15,980 bases of DNA from JAMOAW01 sp039908535 (GTDB lineage Bacteria; Pseudomonadota; Magnetococcia; Magnetococcales; JADFZT01). Positions within the stretch are counted from its first letter, which is position 1, and every line of letters begins with the position of its first letter. This document shows, one piece after another, positions 1 to 6,614 of the stretch. The position numbers and the translations under genes were made by a program. The DNA lies in assembly GCA_039908535.1 (NCBI GenBank), contig JAMOAW010000065.1:1-15980 (forward strand), written 5' to 3'. Below the pieces are notes generated by a model. The model worked only from the letters and a program-made list of their open reading frames with translations. It had not been told where the DNA came from and made no database searches.

Positions 1-100
1 GCAAAATCAAAAGCAAAATCAAAAGCAACACCTTGGAGGCTCTGCCTCCAAACCTCCGCCGGGGAACGTGACGCTCCCCGGACCCCTCCAATAATACTTT
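1..100. repeat. Intergenic hairpin repeat, second type (GGAGG/CCTCC)
   Basis: The first 24 bases are two exact copies of GCAAAATCAAAA. Two dyads follow: TTGGAGGCTCTGCCTCCAA at 33-51, and an imperfect 23-bp palindrome at 59-81 with arms CCGGGGA and TCCCCGG. The element ends with ACCCCTCCAA. Like the other repeat family in this window, it has an AAAATCAAAA lead-in followed by ACCTTGG and G/C-run hairpins, but the hairpin sequences differ. It may begin before the window. No coding potential was recognised. Confidence 0.6.
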
Positions 101-119
101 ATTGAACGCAAATTGGTAT

Positions 120-234
120 AAAATCAAAACCCTGGGGGATGAATCCCCCAGCCCCCCCAAAAGAAAAGGGTGGGGGGATTGGGGGGCGGTTCTCCGCCCC
201 CCAAGGTCTTGATTTTTATTTTTCCGATACATGA
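120..234 (-). repeat. Full copy of the G-run modular repeat
   Basis: The copy opens with AAAATCAAAACCCTGGGGG and closes with CCCCCAAGGTCTTGATTTT. These ends are imperfect inverted copies of each other, matching at 17 of 19 positions. Inside are the dyad TGGGGGATGAATCCCCCA (133-150), a C-run/G-run pair around AAAAGAAAA (152-177), and a 9-bp stem with a TTCT loop at 181-202. The tail TTTTTCCGATACATGAAC (about 217-234) is the reverse complement of the leader seen at 15457 and 15943. Its reverse complement matches 15457-15586 along nearly the whole length, so this is an inverted copy. Confidence 0.8.
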
Positions 235-241
235 ACATAAT

Positions 242-308
242 GCCCTACGGGCAAAAGATTAAAATCAAAACCCTGAGGGATGAATCCCCCAGACCCCCAA
301 GGCCTTAA
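242..308 (-). repeat. Short copy of the G-run repeat after ydcF-like gene
   Basis: It starts with the small hairpin GCCCTACGGGC (242-252), then AAAATCAAAACCCTGAGGGA, a slightly decayed TGAATCCCCCA half, and CCCCCAAGGCCTTAA. The internal hairpins of the full copy are missing. It begins 7 bases beyond the stop codon of the minus-strand gene at 315. Read in that gene's direction, it gives a G/C-rich stem followed by TTTTGATTTTAATC, so it could end that transcript. The terminator role is inference. Confidence 0.65.
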
Positions 309-314
309 CCCTGG

Positions 315-1106
315 TTACCTATTCACCAACCAATACCAGAGTTGTCCCAAATATTCATGCAATGCCGTCCCAATAAAACTCATCGCTTCTGGATTTGGGA
401 ACCAATCCAAAAAAGCGGATTCTGAACTGACGGCATCCGTAGAAAACAGAGTAGAAGCAGATGTGACAGTTAAACCCGTTTTCTGGAAAGACCACACAGC
501 TCTGCGCATATCACGAGCATGAGTGACCAGTAAAATATGCTGTATACCCTCTTTGGCGAGAATTTTTTGGCTAAACAAGGCATTTTCAAAGGTATTGCGA
601 CTCACATCTTCCATCCACCGTACCGGTGTATGAAACTCCTCTTCCAACACCCGTTTCATCAATTGGGCTTCAGAACGCTCTTCATGAAAAGGATGCCCCC
701 CAGAGACAAGAATGGGCAGATTTTTAAGACGATACAACCAAGCCCCATAACGCAAACGGACTAACCCCCCGGAATTGACGGTATCACCCTCATATTCAGG
801 GGCATTTTGATAACGACCATGACCTAAAATAACGATCGCTTGGGCCTGGGTATTGCGAATCTGTTCTTGGGTAAGAGCGGGATATTGATTGGCTTGCTCC
901 AGATTGCGAATCAAAAAACGCGAGGTAACAGGTAGCGAGGTGACATACGTCAGCACCCCTATTCCAAAAACCATCCAGCGCACAACTCGACGACGTTTTT
1001 GCCATGTAGATGGAGAGGCCAAAAGCCAAATCCAGACCAGCCCTATTAAAATCAGGCCTGGTGGAAATATAAAACGCTCCACCAAGCCATTCCATAAAGG
1101 GGTCAT
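315..1106 (-). CDS. YdcF/ElyC-like DUF218 membrane protein
   Basis: This 263-residue protein belongs to the DUF218 family (YdcF, SanA, ElyC). Two N-terminal membrane segments (about 13-30 and 41-61) precede a DUF218 domain at about 89-250. That domain carries the family's core strand motif AIVILGHG (90-97), a SGGHP turn (135-139) and SRNTFENA (169-176). ElyC-type proteins are linked to envelope and cell-wall lipid-carrier maintenance. The exact reaction is not settled for the family, and I assign none here. The ATG start overlaps the xerC stop codon by 4 bases (ATGA), which suggests translational coupling as the last gene of a DUF484-xerC-ydcF operon. A short copy of the intergenic repeat follows the stop and may act as terminator. 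The two-TM arrangement is closer to ElyC than to the soluble YdcF. Confidence 0.85.
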   Translation of the reverse strand: MTPLWNGLVERFIFPPGLILIGLVWIWLLASPSTWQKRRRVVRWMVFGIGVLTYVTSLPVTSRFLIRNLEQANQYPALTQEQIRNTQAQAIVILGHGRYQNAPEYEGDTVNSGGLVRLRYGAWLYRLKNLPILVSGGHPFHEERSEAQLMKRVLEEEFHTPVRWMEDVSRNTFENALFSQKILAKEGIQHILLVTHARDMRRAVWSFQKTGLTVTSASTLFSTDAVSSESAFLDWFPNPEAMSFIGTALHEYLGQLWYWLVNR

Positions 1107-2080
1107 GGAACAACCGACGCTATCGGCTGTTTTTGATGGGCATGAGGATGAGCCGAATCATAAACACGAGACAAACGGGCCATATCCAAATGGGTATAAC
1201 GTTGCGTCGTCGAAAGCGTCGCATGACCAAGCATCTCCTGGATTGAACGCAAATCTGCCCCTGCTTGCAACAAATGGGTGGCAAAGGCGTGGCGCAGGGC
1301 ATGGGGAGTGACCTGTTCGGGTAGGGTCAATTGTCGGCGCAGGGACTGCAACAACCGTTGCACAATACGCGGGTTAAGTCTTCGTCCGTGGTCTTTGCGA
1401 TTGGCCCCGATAAACAGCGGGCCGTTATGCTCTAAAAAGGGAACCATCTGATCCCTGGCATCCAAATAATGCATCAAGGCCATCGCCGAATTTTTACCAA
1501 TTGGAACAACGCGCTCCTTATTCCCTTTACCCATCACCCGCACCTCTCGATGGACCAAATCGACATCCAATTGATTCAGTGCGCACAATTCACCAACCCG
1601 CAAGCCAGAGCCATATAACAGCTCTAAGATAGCCGTATCCCTTAAATTGAGCCAGCTAGGACGGGCTCTGGAGGTGATATGGAGTTCAGTTTCCATAAGT
1701 CGGGCGGTATCTTCTTCGCTGGGGGCTCTGGGAAGACGTTGACCTGTTTTAGGGGTCGCCACCAAAACGGCGGGGTTTTCTTTGGCCACCCCTTCACGCT
1801 CCAAAAATTTAAACCAAGCCCGCACCGAAGCCAAACGACGCTGCAAAGTGGTTTTGGATAACCCCTGCCGACGTTCACGTCCTAAAAAAGAGCGCAAATC
1901 TGCCGGCTCCAGATGAGGAATATCCACTTCTTCCAAAGATTGCCCCGATCGTTCCAACCAAAATTCCGCAAAACGGGAAAGATCATTGAGATAGGCGATG
2001 ACCGTATGTGTAGAAAGACGGCGTTCTACGGCCAAATATTGATGAAATCGTTCTGAAAAAGGAAAATTTGCGAGTGTCAT
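1103..2080 (-). CDS. xerC: Tyrosine recombinase XerC
   Basis: Site-specific tyrosine recombinase of 325 residues, the usual XerC/XerD size is about 300. With XerD it normally resolves chromosome dimers at dif in the cytoplasm at cell division. The N-terminal SAM-like DNA-binding domain spans about 8-95 and the catalytic domain about 115-308. The full catalytic set is visible: Arg161 (GSGLRVGEL), Lys185 (MGKGNKER), His260 and Arg263 (TPHALRHAFATHLL), His286 (LGHATLS) and nucleophile Tyr295 (TQRYTH). XerC is chosen over XerD because it lies directly downstream of DUF484, a common proteobacterial arrangement. It begins 2 bases after the DUF484 stop, has only a weak ribosome site, and overlaps the next gene by 4 bases, so translation is probably coupled on both sides. 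The C-terminal tail after Tyr295 is about 30 residues and rich in His. No dif-like site was seen. Confidence 0.93.
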   Translation of the reverse strand: MTLANFPFSERFHQYLAVERRLSTHTVIAYLNDLSRFAEFWLERSGQSLEEVDIPHLEPADLRSFLGRERRQGLSKTTLQRRLASVRAWFKFLEREGVAKENPAVLVATPKTGQRLPRAPSEEDTARLMETELHITSRARPSWLNLRDTAILELLYGSGLRVGELCALNQLDVDLVHREVRVMGKGNKERVVPIGKNSAMALMHYLDARDQMVPFLEHNGPLFIGANRKDHGRRLNPRIVQRLLQSLRRQLTLPEQVTPHALRHAFATHLLQAGADLRSIQEMLGHATLSTTQRYTHLDMARLSRVYDSAHPHAHQKQPIASVVP

Positions 2081-2082
2081 TG

Positions 2083-2820
2083 TTAGCAGCTTTCATTTTT
2101 TTTAAGATAGTGGGCCAAAATGGTGGCCAAAACAGTGGCCAAATCGTACAAAAGATCCGTAGAATCACTGGGTAAAAATCGACTGGGTGTGCGCCCTCCA
2201 AGATTAAGACTTCCCATCAAATGCGATTGTTCACCACCCGACTGGGAATTGACCAACAGTGGAATAAGTGCCTCAGAACGGATGACAGGATGTTCTAAGC
2301 CAAAAAATTGGGTTCGGTTTTTGTTCTCGTGTCCCACACGAATCACGGTATTCCCATCTGTGCCAAAGGTTTCTAAAAGGGTGGCATGGGGAATGGTAAA
2401 AAGACGATTGTCGCAATTATTTTGTGGACCCAGATTCTGGAAGAGTTTAATAAATCCATCGGATCGGTCACTAAATGTAACAGTAACCCGATGAATATCA
2501 AAATTATTTTCTATCTCCTCGCTAATGGTGCGGATTAACTCCAAAGGATTAGGAGCCGTGATCATACGAATTTGCAGAGAATGAAATGTATGATAAATCT
2601 CTTCATTTCGACGGATCCGCTCCAACATCTGTTCCAGTTGCAGTTGCAACTGTTCGTTTTGCCCACGTAAACGATCTAATTGTCCCGCTTCTAAACTCAA
2701 AATGCGTCCAGAGGCGGTGATAGCGGAAGGCAAAAGGTCGGCATGACGACTAAAAAAATCGGGATGCACCAAAAGCCAATTGCGAACCTGTTCTTCAGTA
2801 AAATCGAGTTGGTTTTCCAT
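2083..2820 (-). CDS. DUF484 family protein
   Basis: This 245-residue protein is a clear DUF484 member. It starts with the typical TEEQVRNWLLVHPDFFSRHADLLP segment (residues 8-31). A LSLEAGQLDRLRGQNEQL stretch opens a coiled coil at about 42-75, and a GAF-like domain covers about 85-240. Function in the family is not established. The recurring position next to xerC suggests a link with recombination or cell division, but that is inference. It is the first gene of the minus-strand operon. The ATG has an AGGA about 10 bases upstream. Two direct repeats of TTACCTAAAA, 18 bp apart, lie just upstream (2838-2865) and could be operator half-sites. The operon diverges from the ArsR gene with 164 bases between the start codons. 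Confidence 0.85.
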   Translation of the reverse strand: MENQLDFTEEQVRNWLLVHPDFFSRHADLLPSAITASGRILSLEAGQLDRLRGQNEQLQLQLEQMLERIRRNEEIYHTFHSLQIRMITAPNPLELIRTISEEIENNFDIHRVTVTFSDRSDGFIKLFQNLGPQNNCDNRLFTIPHATLLETFGTDGNTVIRVGHENKNRTQFFGLEHPVIRSEALIPLLVNSQSGGEQSHLMGSLNLGGRTPSRFLPSDSTDLLYDLATVLATILAHYLKKNESC

Positions 2821-2837
2821 GACATTTTATTCCTGAA

Positions 2838-2865
2838 TTACCTAAAATGAGCAATTTACCTAAAA
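2838..2865. promoter_or_regulatory. Direct repeats upstream of the DUF484 operon
   Basis: TTACCTAAAA occurs at 2838-2847 and again at 2856-2865. The 18-bp spacing is slightly under two helical turns. The pair lies 18-45 bases upstream of the DUF484 start, where a regulator or polymerase site would be expected. No regulator can be named. AT-rich promoter DNA can give such repeats by chance. Confidence 0.3.
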
Positions 2866-2890
2866 GGAGATCACAATTCCTTTTTTTGGG

Positions 2891-2948
2891 TTGGCGTTAT
2901 CATAAGAATCGTCTAATATAAGATCGTCTGTGATCGAATGTGTCGATC
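2891..2948 (+). promoter_or_regulatory. arsR promoter with palindromic candidate operator
   Basis: A sigma-70-like promoter is visible: TTGGCG at 2891-2896, a 17-base spacer, and TAATAT at 2914-2919. Twelve bases further on is a perfect dyad GATCGA-ATGTG-TCGATC (2932-2948), about where early transcription would begin. A near-perfect direct repeat, ATAAGAATCGTCT (2902-2914) and ATAAGATCGTCT (2918-2929), overlaps the -10 region. ArsR-type repressors bind short dyads at or near their own promoters, so autoregulation through 2932-2948 is a reasonable inference. The divergent operon may share the control. Confidence 0.5.
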
Positions 2949-2984
2949 CAAATCGGAACTCACGATATAGATTTGAGGTGCTGA

Positions 2985-3293
2985 GTGGCGTGTGAATTTG
3001 ATGAAGTGAGTATCGAAAAAGTTGCTCGATGTATGAAGGCATTGGCCCATCCCCTACGTCTAAAAGTGATCGTTGCGCTCAATGATAAAGAGTTAAGCGT
3101 TCAAGAATTGGTTGAGGCCGTTGGAACGACTCAATCCAATGTCTCGCAACACTTGACCATCATGCGCGATAAAAATATCCTGTCTTCTCGCCGACTGGCC
3201 AATCAGGTGTTTTATCGAATCGGGGATTGCAAGGTATTGGATCTGGTGGCTCTGACCAAAAAAATTTTTTGTACCTCTACCGATGGATCTTAA
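2985..3293 (+). CDS. ArsR-family winged-helix repressor
   Basis: A 102-residue ArsR/SmtB-type regulator. Residues 16-28 (CMKALAHPLRLKV) match the family's helix 1-2 signature, SVQELVEAVGTTQSNVSQHLTIM (38-60) is the helix-turn-helix with recognition helix at about 50-59, and SSRRLANQVFYRI (67-79) is the wing. The GTG start at 2985 is favoured by GAGG six bases upstream. Cysteines are at 3, 16, 82 and 96. There is no classical ELCVCDLC arsenic/metal motif on the recognition helix side. Together with a rhodanese and a thioredoxin just downstream, this suggests sensing of persulfide or thiol state, as in SqrR/BigR. However, the helix-2 Cys of SqrR is absent here, and only Cys96 lies near the expected C-terminal position. 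The signal is therefore inferred, with Cys16/Cys96 as a possible pair. Confidence 0.85.
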   Translation: MACEFDEVSIEKVARCMKALAHPLRLKVIVALNDKELSVQELVEAVGTTQSNVSQHLTIMRDKNILSSRRLANQVFYRIGDCKVLDLVALTKKIFCTSTDGS

Positions 3294-3324
3294 AGAAAAA
3301 ATTTTAAACATCTTTAAAAAAATC

Positions 3325-3358
3325 CGTTATGAACCATGCCGGTTGTGCTTTAATAACG
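3325..3358 (+). promoter_or_regulatory. Nested inverted repeat upstream of the rhodanese gene
   Basis: Between the ArsR stop and the rhodanese ribosome site lies CGTTAT (3325-3330) paired with ATAACG (3353-3358). Inside that, AACC (3332-3335) pairs with GGTT (3341-3344). It could be an RNA hairpin or a second operator. It does not resemble the dyad upstream of arsR. The evidence is structural only. Confidence 0.25.
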
Positions 3359-3383
3359 AGTCATATAGGGAGGACTCTTTGCT

Positions 3384-3800
3384 GTGATCTGGTTGCAAGA
3401 AAATATCTCGCTGGTATTGTTTATTATTGTGTTTCTGATCCTTTCCCTTCGGGTTCCAATTTTGGCGCGACTTCTCAAAGTGGAACAGATCACAACACAT
3501 GAATTGAACCGCCAACTGGGCAGCACGAATCCCCCCGTACTGATGGATGTGCGAACCCCTGGAGAATTCAATTCTGGACATATCGATAAGGCCGTCTCCA
3601 TCCCGTTGTCTGAATTGCACCTGCGCTTGACCGGTTTGATTCAGCAATATCCGAACCGAGAAATCGCCGTTATCTGTCGCACAGGCAATCGTTCTCTCAC
3701 CGCCAGCATCTCTTTGAAACGTGCTGGATTTCCACATGTCTTTAATGTGATTGGTGGTTTGATGCACTGGCAATCTCAAGGTTATCCTGTTCGCAAATAA
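3384..3800 (+). CDS. Membrane-anchored single-domain rhodanese
   Basis: This 138-residue sulfurtransferase moves sulfane sulfur between thiol carriers. A hydrophobic helix (about 8-24) followed by Arg23, Arg29 and Lys32 suggests an N-terminal anchor with the catalytic domain on the cytoplasmic side. The rhodanese domain (about 35-135) shows LMDVRTPGEFNSGHI (53-67) and the active-site loop C98-R-T-G-N-R103, with a downstream GGLMHW motif (124-129). The loop length and basic residues fit a GlpE/PspE-type sulfurtransferase and not a Cdc25-like phosphatase. The GTG start follows AGGGAGGA at 9 bases. It lies 90 bases after ArsR and 21 bases before the thioredoxin gene, so the three probably form one unit handling persulfide or disulfide stress. 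The physiological donor is unknown. Confidence 0.88.
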   Translation: MIWLQENISLVLFIIVFLILSLRVPILARLLKVEQITTHELNRQLGSTNPPVLMDVRTPGEFNSGHIDKAVSIPLSELHLRLTGLIQQYPNREIAVICRTGNRSLTASISLKRAGFPHVFNVIGGLMHWQSQGYPVRK

Positions 3801-3821
3801 ACCCAAACAAAGGGGTCTATC

Positions 3822-4292
3822 GTGTCGGAGTTTATCCATCACAAATGTTCTTCCTGTGGAACTCTTAACCGTATTCCAACGGACAAGACCCATGCAAAAG
3901 TCTTGTGCGGTGAATGCCATATGGAATTACCATATCCCGTTCAATCTCATCCAAAGCCCATAACCGAACCGATCGCTGTGAATGCGTCCGAATTTCAAAA
4001 AGAGGTCACGCAAGCGGTGGTGCCAGTTCTTGTCGATTTTTGGGCCCCATGGTGTGGACCTTGTCGTCAACTCTCCCCAAATCTTGATATACTGGCCCTT
4101 GAGTTCGCAGGCAAACTCAAGGTAGTCAAAATAAATACCGACGAAAACCCAGACTTAGCTCGTTCATTCAATATTCATTCCATTCCTACATTAATGTTAT
4201 TTCAACAGGGAGAAATACAGACAAAAATTTTGGGTGCACTGCCCGTTGGGCAGTTAAGAAACTGGATTAATCGTTCCTTGGGGTGGTTGTGA
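3822..4292 (+). CDS. trxC: Thioredoxin 2 (TrxC-type, zinc-finger)
   Basis: A 156-residue thioredoxin with an N-terminal zinc-finger module, the hallmark of TrxC. Cys9, Cys12, Cys29 and Cys32 form two CxxC pairs (KCSSCG and LCGECH). The thioredoxin fold covers about 50-155, with the redox site WCGPC (77-81) and the cis-proline at Pro122 (SIPTLML). It reduces protein disulfides in the cytoplasm, and TrxC-type proteins are typically tied to oxidative stress. The GTG start at 3822 has AAAGGGG six bases upstream and leaves 21 bases after the rhodanese stop, which supports co-transcription. A thioredoxin is a plausible acceptor for sulfur released by the adjacent rhodanese. That partnership is inferred from position only. 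Length and motifs are intact. Confidence 0.92.
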   Translation: MSEFIHHKCSSCGTLNRIPTDKTHAKVLCGECHMELPYPVQSHPKPITEPIAVNASEFQKEVTQAVVPVLVDFWAPWCGPCRQLSPNLDILALEFAGKLKVVKINTDENPDLARSFNIHSIPTLMLFQQGEIQTKILGALPVGQLRNWINRSLGWL

Positions 4293-4339
4293 TATTGACA
4301 GACAATCATTAAAAATCATTTAGTTATATCTTTTTTATC

Positions 4340-5008
4340 ATGGCTCTAGAAGAAGAATTTAAACTGATTCCTACCACGCCAATAGATCTACACCCTCTTT
4401 TAGAAGATCCATGGGTACGGTGTCATTTTCTAACATCTGTTCGGCCTCTGACCTTAGAAGACACCTATTTTGACACCAAAGCGATGGATCTATGGAAACA
4501 CCATTGGGCGTTTCGTCTACGGCGCAGTTCGACCGGTTTACTGGCGTGTCTTAAAGGAACGGAAGAGATTGAAGAAGGGCTTGCGCGCCGCCAGGAGTGG
4601 GAAGTGGCCGTCCATGGCATGGTAAGCTGTTTTTCTGATCTTCCAGATGGAAAGGTAAAAACATATGGCGGAGCGATCGCGGGATTCATGACCTCATTAT
4701 ACCCTCTCTTCAAGACACACATTCAAAGGCATGTGGTGGATATCTCCTTGGATGGCATCGGACGAGTGGAGATGGCTATTGATCAAGGGACAATTGATGG
4801 GGCTGGCAGGCAGGTCGCCATTATGGAAGTAGAATTGGAAATAAAAATGGGTTCTGTAGAACCCGTGCGACATTTTGTGGATTGGCTTTGCCAAAATTAT
4901 TCCCTGCAAGTGGCGACGCATTCCAAATTTTCTATGGGACTTGAACTATTAGCACAAAAAAAAATGGCGACACCCCTGCTTGATGTTGGTATAATGTCGA
5001 AAAGATAA
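4340..5008 (+). CDS. Stand-alone CYTH domain protein (probable triphosphatase)
   Basis: A 222-residue CYTH (triphosphate tunnel) protein. The defining ExExK motif is at the very N-terminus: Glu4, Glu6, Lys8. Other expected tunnel features are YFDT (43-46), the basic FRLRR patch (Arg59, Arg61), Lys72 in LLACLKG, EWEV (86-89) and EVELEIK (163-169). Members hydrolyse inorganic triphosphate or related polyphosphates with metal ions. The YgiF type carries a C-terminal CHAD domain, which is absent here. The ATG has no recognisable ribosome site; the 47 bases after trxC are AT-rich and contain a TTGACA at 4295 without a convincing -10. The substrate is not determined by sequence; tripolyphosphate is the safest guess. 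A copy of the intergenic repeat starts about 10 bases after the stop. Confidence 0.82.
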   Translation: MALEEEFKLIPTTPIDLHPLLEDPWVRCHFLTSVRPLTLEDTYFDTKAMDLWKHHWAFRLRRSSTGLLACLKGTEEIEEGLARRQEWEVAVHGMVSCFSDLPDGKVKTYGGAIAGFMTSLYPLFKTHIQRHVVDISLDGIGRVEMAIDQGTIDGAGRQVAIMEVELEIKMGSVEPVRHFVDWLCQNYSLQVATHSKFSMGLELLAQKKMATPLLDVGIMSKR

Positions 5009-5017
5009 AGATCATAA

Positions 5018-5150
5018 AAAAAAGAGGGGGTCTGGGGGATTCATCCCCCAGGGTTTGACCTTTAATTTTTTTATGTATCGGAAAAATCAAAATCAAGACC
5101 TTGGGGGATTCATCCCCCAAGGGTTTTGATTTTAATTATTTGCCCGCAGC
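5018..5150 (+). repeat. Composite G-run repeat upstream of thrC
   Basis: A run of A residues and GAGGGGGTCTGGGGG lead into TGGGGGATTCATCCCCCA (5033-5050), then GGGTTTGACCTTTAATTTT. The shared leader ATGTATCGG (from about 5073) and AATCAAGACC follow, then a second, slightly longer dyad TTGGGGGATTCATCCCCCAA (5101-5120) and GGGTTTTGATTTTAATT. It ends in TTTGCCCGCAG, the reverse complement of CTGCGGGCAAA at 7364-7374. It therefore looks like the right half of one unit joined to a shortened second unit. It fills most of the gap between the CYTH gene and thrC. Confidence 0.75.
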
Positions 5151-5169
5151 CTTATATTCAAATGACACT

Positions 5170-5185
5170 CCAGGGCTTGCCCTGG
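5170..5185. promoter_or_regulatory. Perfect 16-bp palindrome in the thrC leader
   Basis: CCAGGGC-TT-GCCCTGG is a perfect dyad 20 bases upstream of the chosen thrC GTG. It could form a stable RNA hairpin close to the ribosome site or serve as a binding site. It is not part of the shared repeat sequence as far as I can see. No regulator is recognised. Confidence 0.35.
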
Positions 5186-5205
5186 ACAAAAAAAAGGATC
5201 CATTC

Positions 5206-6591
5206 GTGAACTATATCAGTACCAGAGGTCAGGTAGACCCCATATCTTTTTCCAAAGCGGTCATGATGGGATTGGCCACCGACGGTGGTCTCTTATTGCC
5301 CCAACAGATTCCCTTTATCGACAAAGAGACCCTCCGGCGATGGTCTGCTCTTTCTTTCCAAGAGTTGGCCATAGAGGTCATGAAACCCTTTATTGGTGAC
5401 GATCTTCCTGAGGCGGAACTGACGGATTTGGTTCGGCGTTCCTATGCCACTTTTAACCACCCGGAGATCACCCCTTTGGTCAATTTTGGCTCTTTTCGCA
5501 TTTTAGAGTTATTCCATGGTCCAACACTGGCTTTTAAAGATATTGCTCTGCAATTTTTAGGTAATTTATTTGAATATTTTCTCAAACGGGATGGGGGACA
5601 ACTCAATATTTTAGGTGCCACCTCTGGAGATACTGGATCAGCGGCGATTCATGGGGTACGCGGCAAAGAGCGGATGCATATTTTTATCCTACATCCACAT
5701 AAACGGGTATCTTTGGTCCAAGAGCGGCAAATGGTGACCGTTATGGACAAAAATGTCCATAACATTGCCGTGCGTGGTACCTTTGATGATGGGCAGCGTA
5801 TTGTCAAACACATATTTGGGGATTTGGAATTTAAGCAGCACTATAGCCTAGGAGCCGTGAATTCCATTAATTGGGCACGCATTTTGGCACAAGTGGTCTA
5901 TTTTTTTTATGCCTGGGGGCGGGTTTGTGGCGGGGATATACATAAAAAAGTCACTTTTTCTGTTCCTACCGGTAATTTTGGCGATATTTTTGCAGGGTTT
6001 GTGGCATGGCGAATGGGATTACCAGTTGAACGGTTGATACTGGCGACCAATCGCAACGATATTTTAACGCGATTTGTTCATACGGGTATTTATCAATCAG
6101 GAACGGTGCTCCCGACCTTTAGCCCCTCTATGGACATTCAAGTTTCGTCTAATTTTGAACGCTTTTTGTATTACCTATTAGACGAGTCTGCGGATGCGGT
6201 TCGAGAACGTATGACAGAATTTACCCAAACGGGTCGCTTTAGCATCCCTGAAGGTAAATTGGGCCTTGTTAGGGAAATTTTTGCAGCCCAGGCGGTAAGT
6301 GAGACTCAAACCATAGAGCGGATTCAAAAAATCCATGCGGCGCATGGCTATTTATTGGATCCGCATACCGCCGTCGGGGTAGAAGCGGCAAGCTTGATAG
6401 ATGGGGCCATTTGTCTGGCCACGGCTCATCCAGCAAAATTTGGCAACGCGGTAGAGAAAGCCCTTGGCCATTCCCCCCAACTGCCACCCGCCCTGGTCGA
6501 AGTGATGCAACCAAATCGACCCGTGCGGTGCCAAGTTATGGAGGCCGATGAGGCCAGTGTCAAGGCGTTTATGGTAGAGGCACTGAGATAA
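5206..6591 (+). CDS. thrC: Threonine synthase
   Basis: A PLP enzyme converting O-phosphohomoserine to threonine, the last step of threonine synthesis. Counting from GTG 5206 it has 461 residues, normal for the long bacterial ThrC form. MNYISTRGQ starts the thr_synth_N domain (1-80). GPTLAFKDIALQFLG contains the PLP lysine Lys111, and LGATSGDTGSAAIHG (136-150) is the phosphate-binding loop. The reading frame is open back to 5101, but those 35 codons run through the intergenic repeat. The GTG is supported by AAGGA seven bases upstream and by the STRG start typical of the family. A longer TTG-start model is therefore rejected. The lytic transglycosylase gene follows after 23 bases; no functional link is obvious. 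All catalytic motifs look intact. Confidence 0.95.
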   Translation: MNYISTRGQVDPISFSKAVMMGLATDGGLLLPQQIPFIDKETLRRWSALSFQELAIEVMKPFIGDDLPEAELTDLVRRSYATFNHPEITPLVNFGSFRILELFHGPTLAFKDIALQFLGNLFEYFLKRDGGQLNILGATSGDTGSAAIHGVRGKERMHIFILHPHKRVSLVQERQMVTVMDKNVHNIAVRGTFDDGQRIVKHIFGDLEFKQHYSLGAVNSINWARILAQVVYFFYAWGRVCGGDIHKKVTFSVPTGNFGDIFAGFVAWRMGLPVERLILATNRNDILTRFVHTGIYQSGTVLPTFSPSMDIQVSSNFERFLYYLLDESADAVRERMTEFTQTGRFSIPEGKLGLVREIFAAQAVSETQTIERIQKIHAAHGYLLDPHTAVGVEAASLIDGAICLATAHPAKFGNAVEKALGHSPQLPPALVEVMQPNRPVRCQVMEADEASVKAFMVEALR

Positions 6592-6614
6592 AATCAAAAT
6601 AAAATGTTATCATC

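Noticed and set aside
315..2820. dif site or integrated element near xerC
   Set aside because: No 28-bp dif-like sequence was seen, and the gene has housekeeping XerC context (DUF484 neighbour), so it is not treated as a phage or integron integrase.
2860..3042. 60-codon minus-strand ORF across the arsR promoter
   Set aside because: It has no recognisable product or good ribosome site and overlaps the promoter, the dyad and the arsR start.
5101..5205. Longer threonine synthase from TTG 5101 (35 extra residues)
   Set aside because: The extension is translated from the intergenic repeat and has no ribosome site of its own; the GTG at 5206 fits the family start and has AAGGA upstream.
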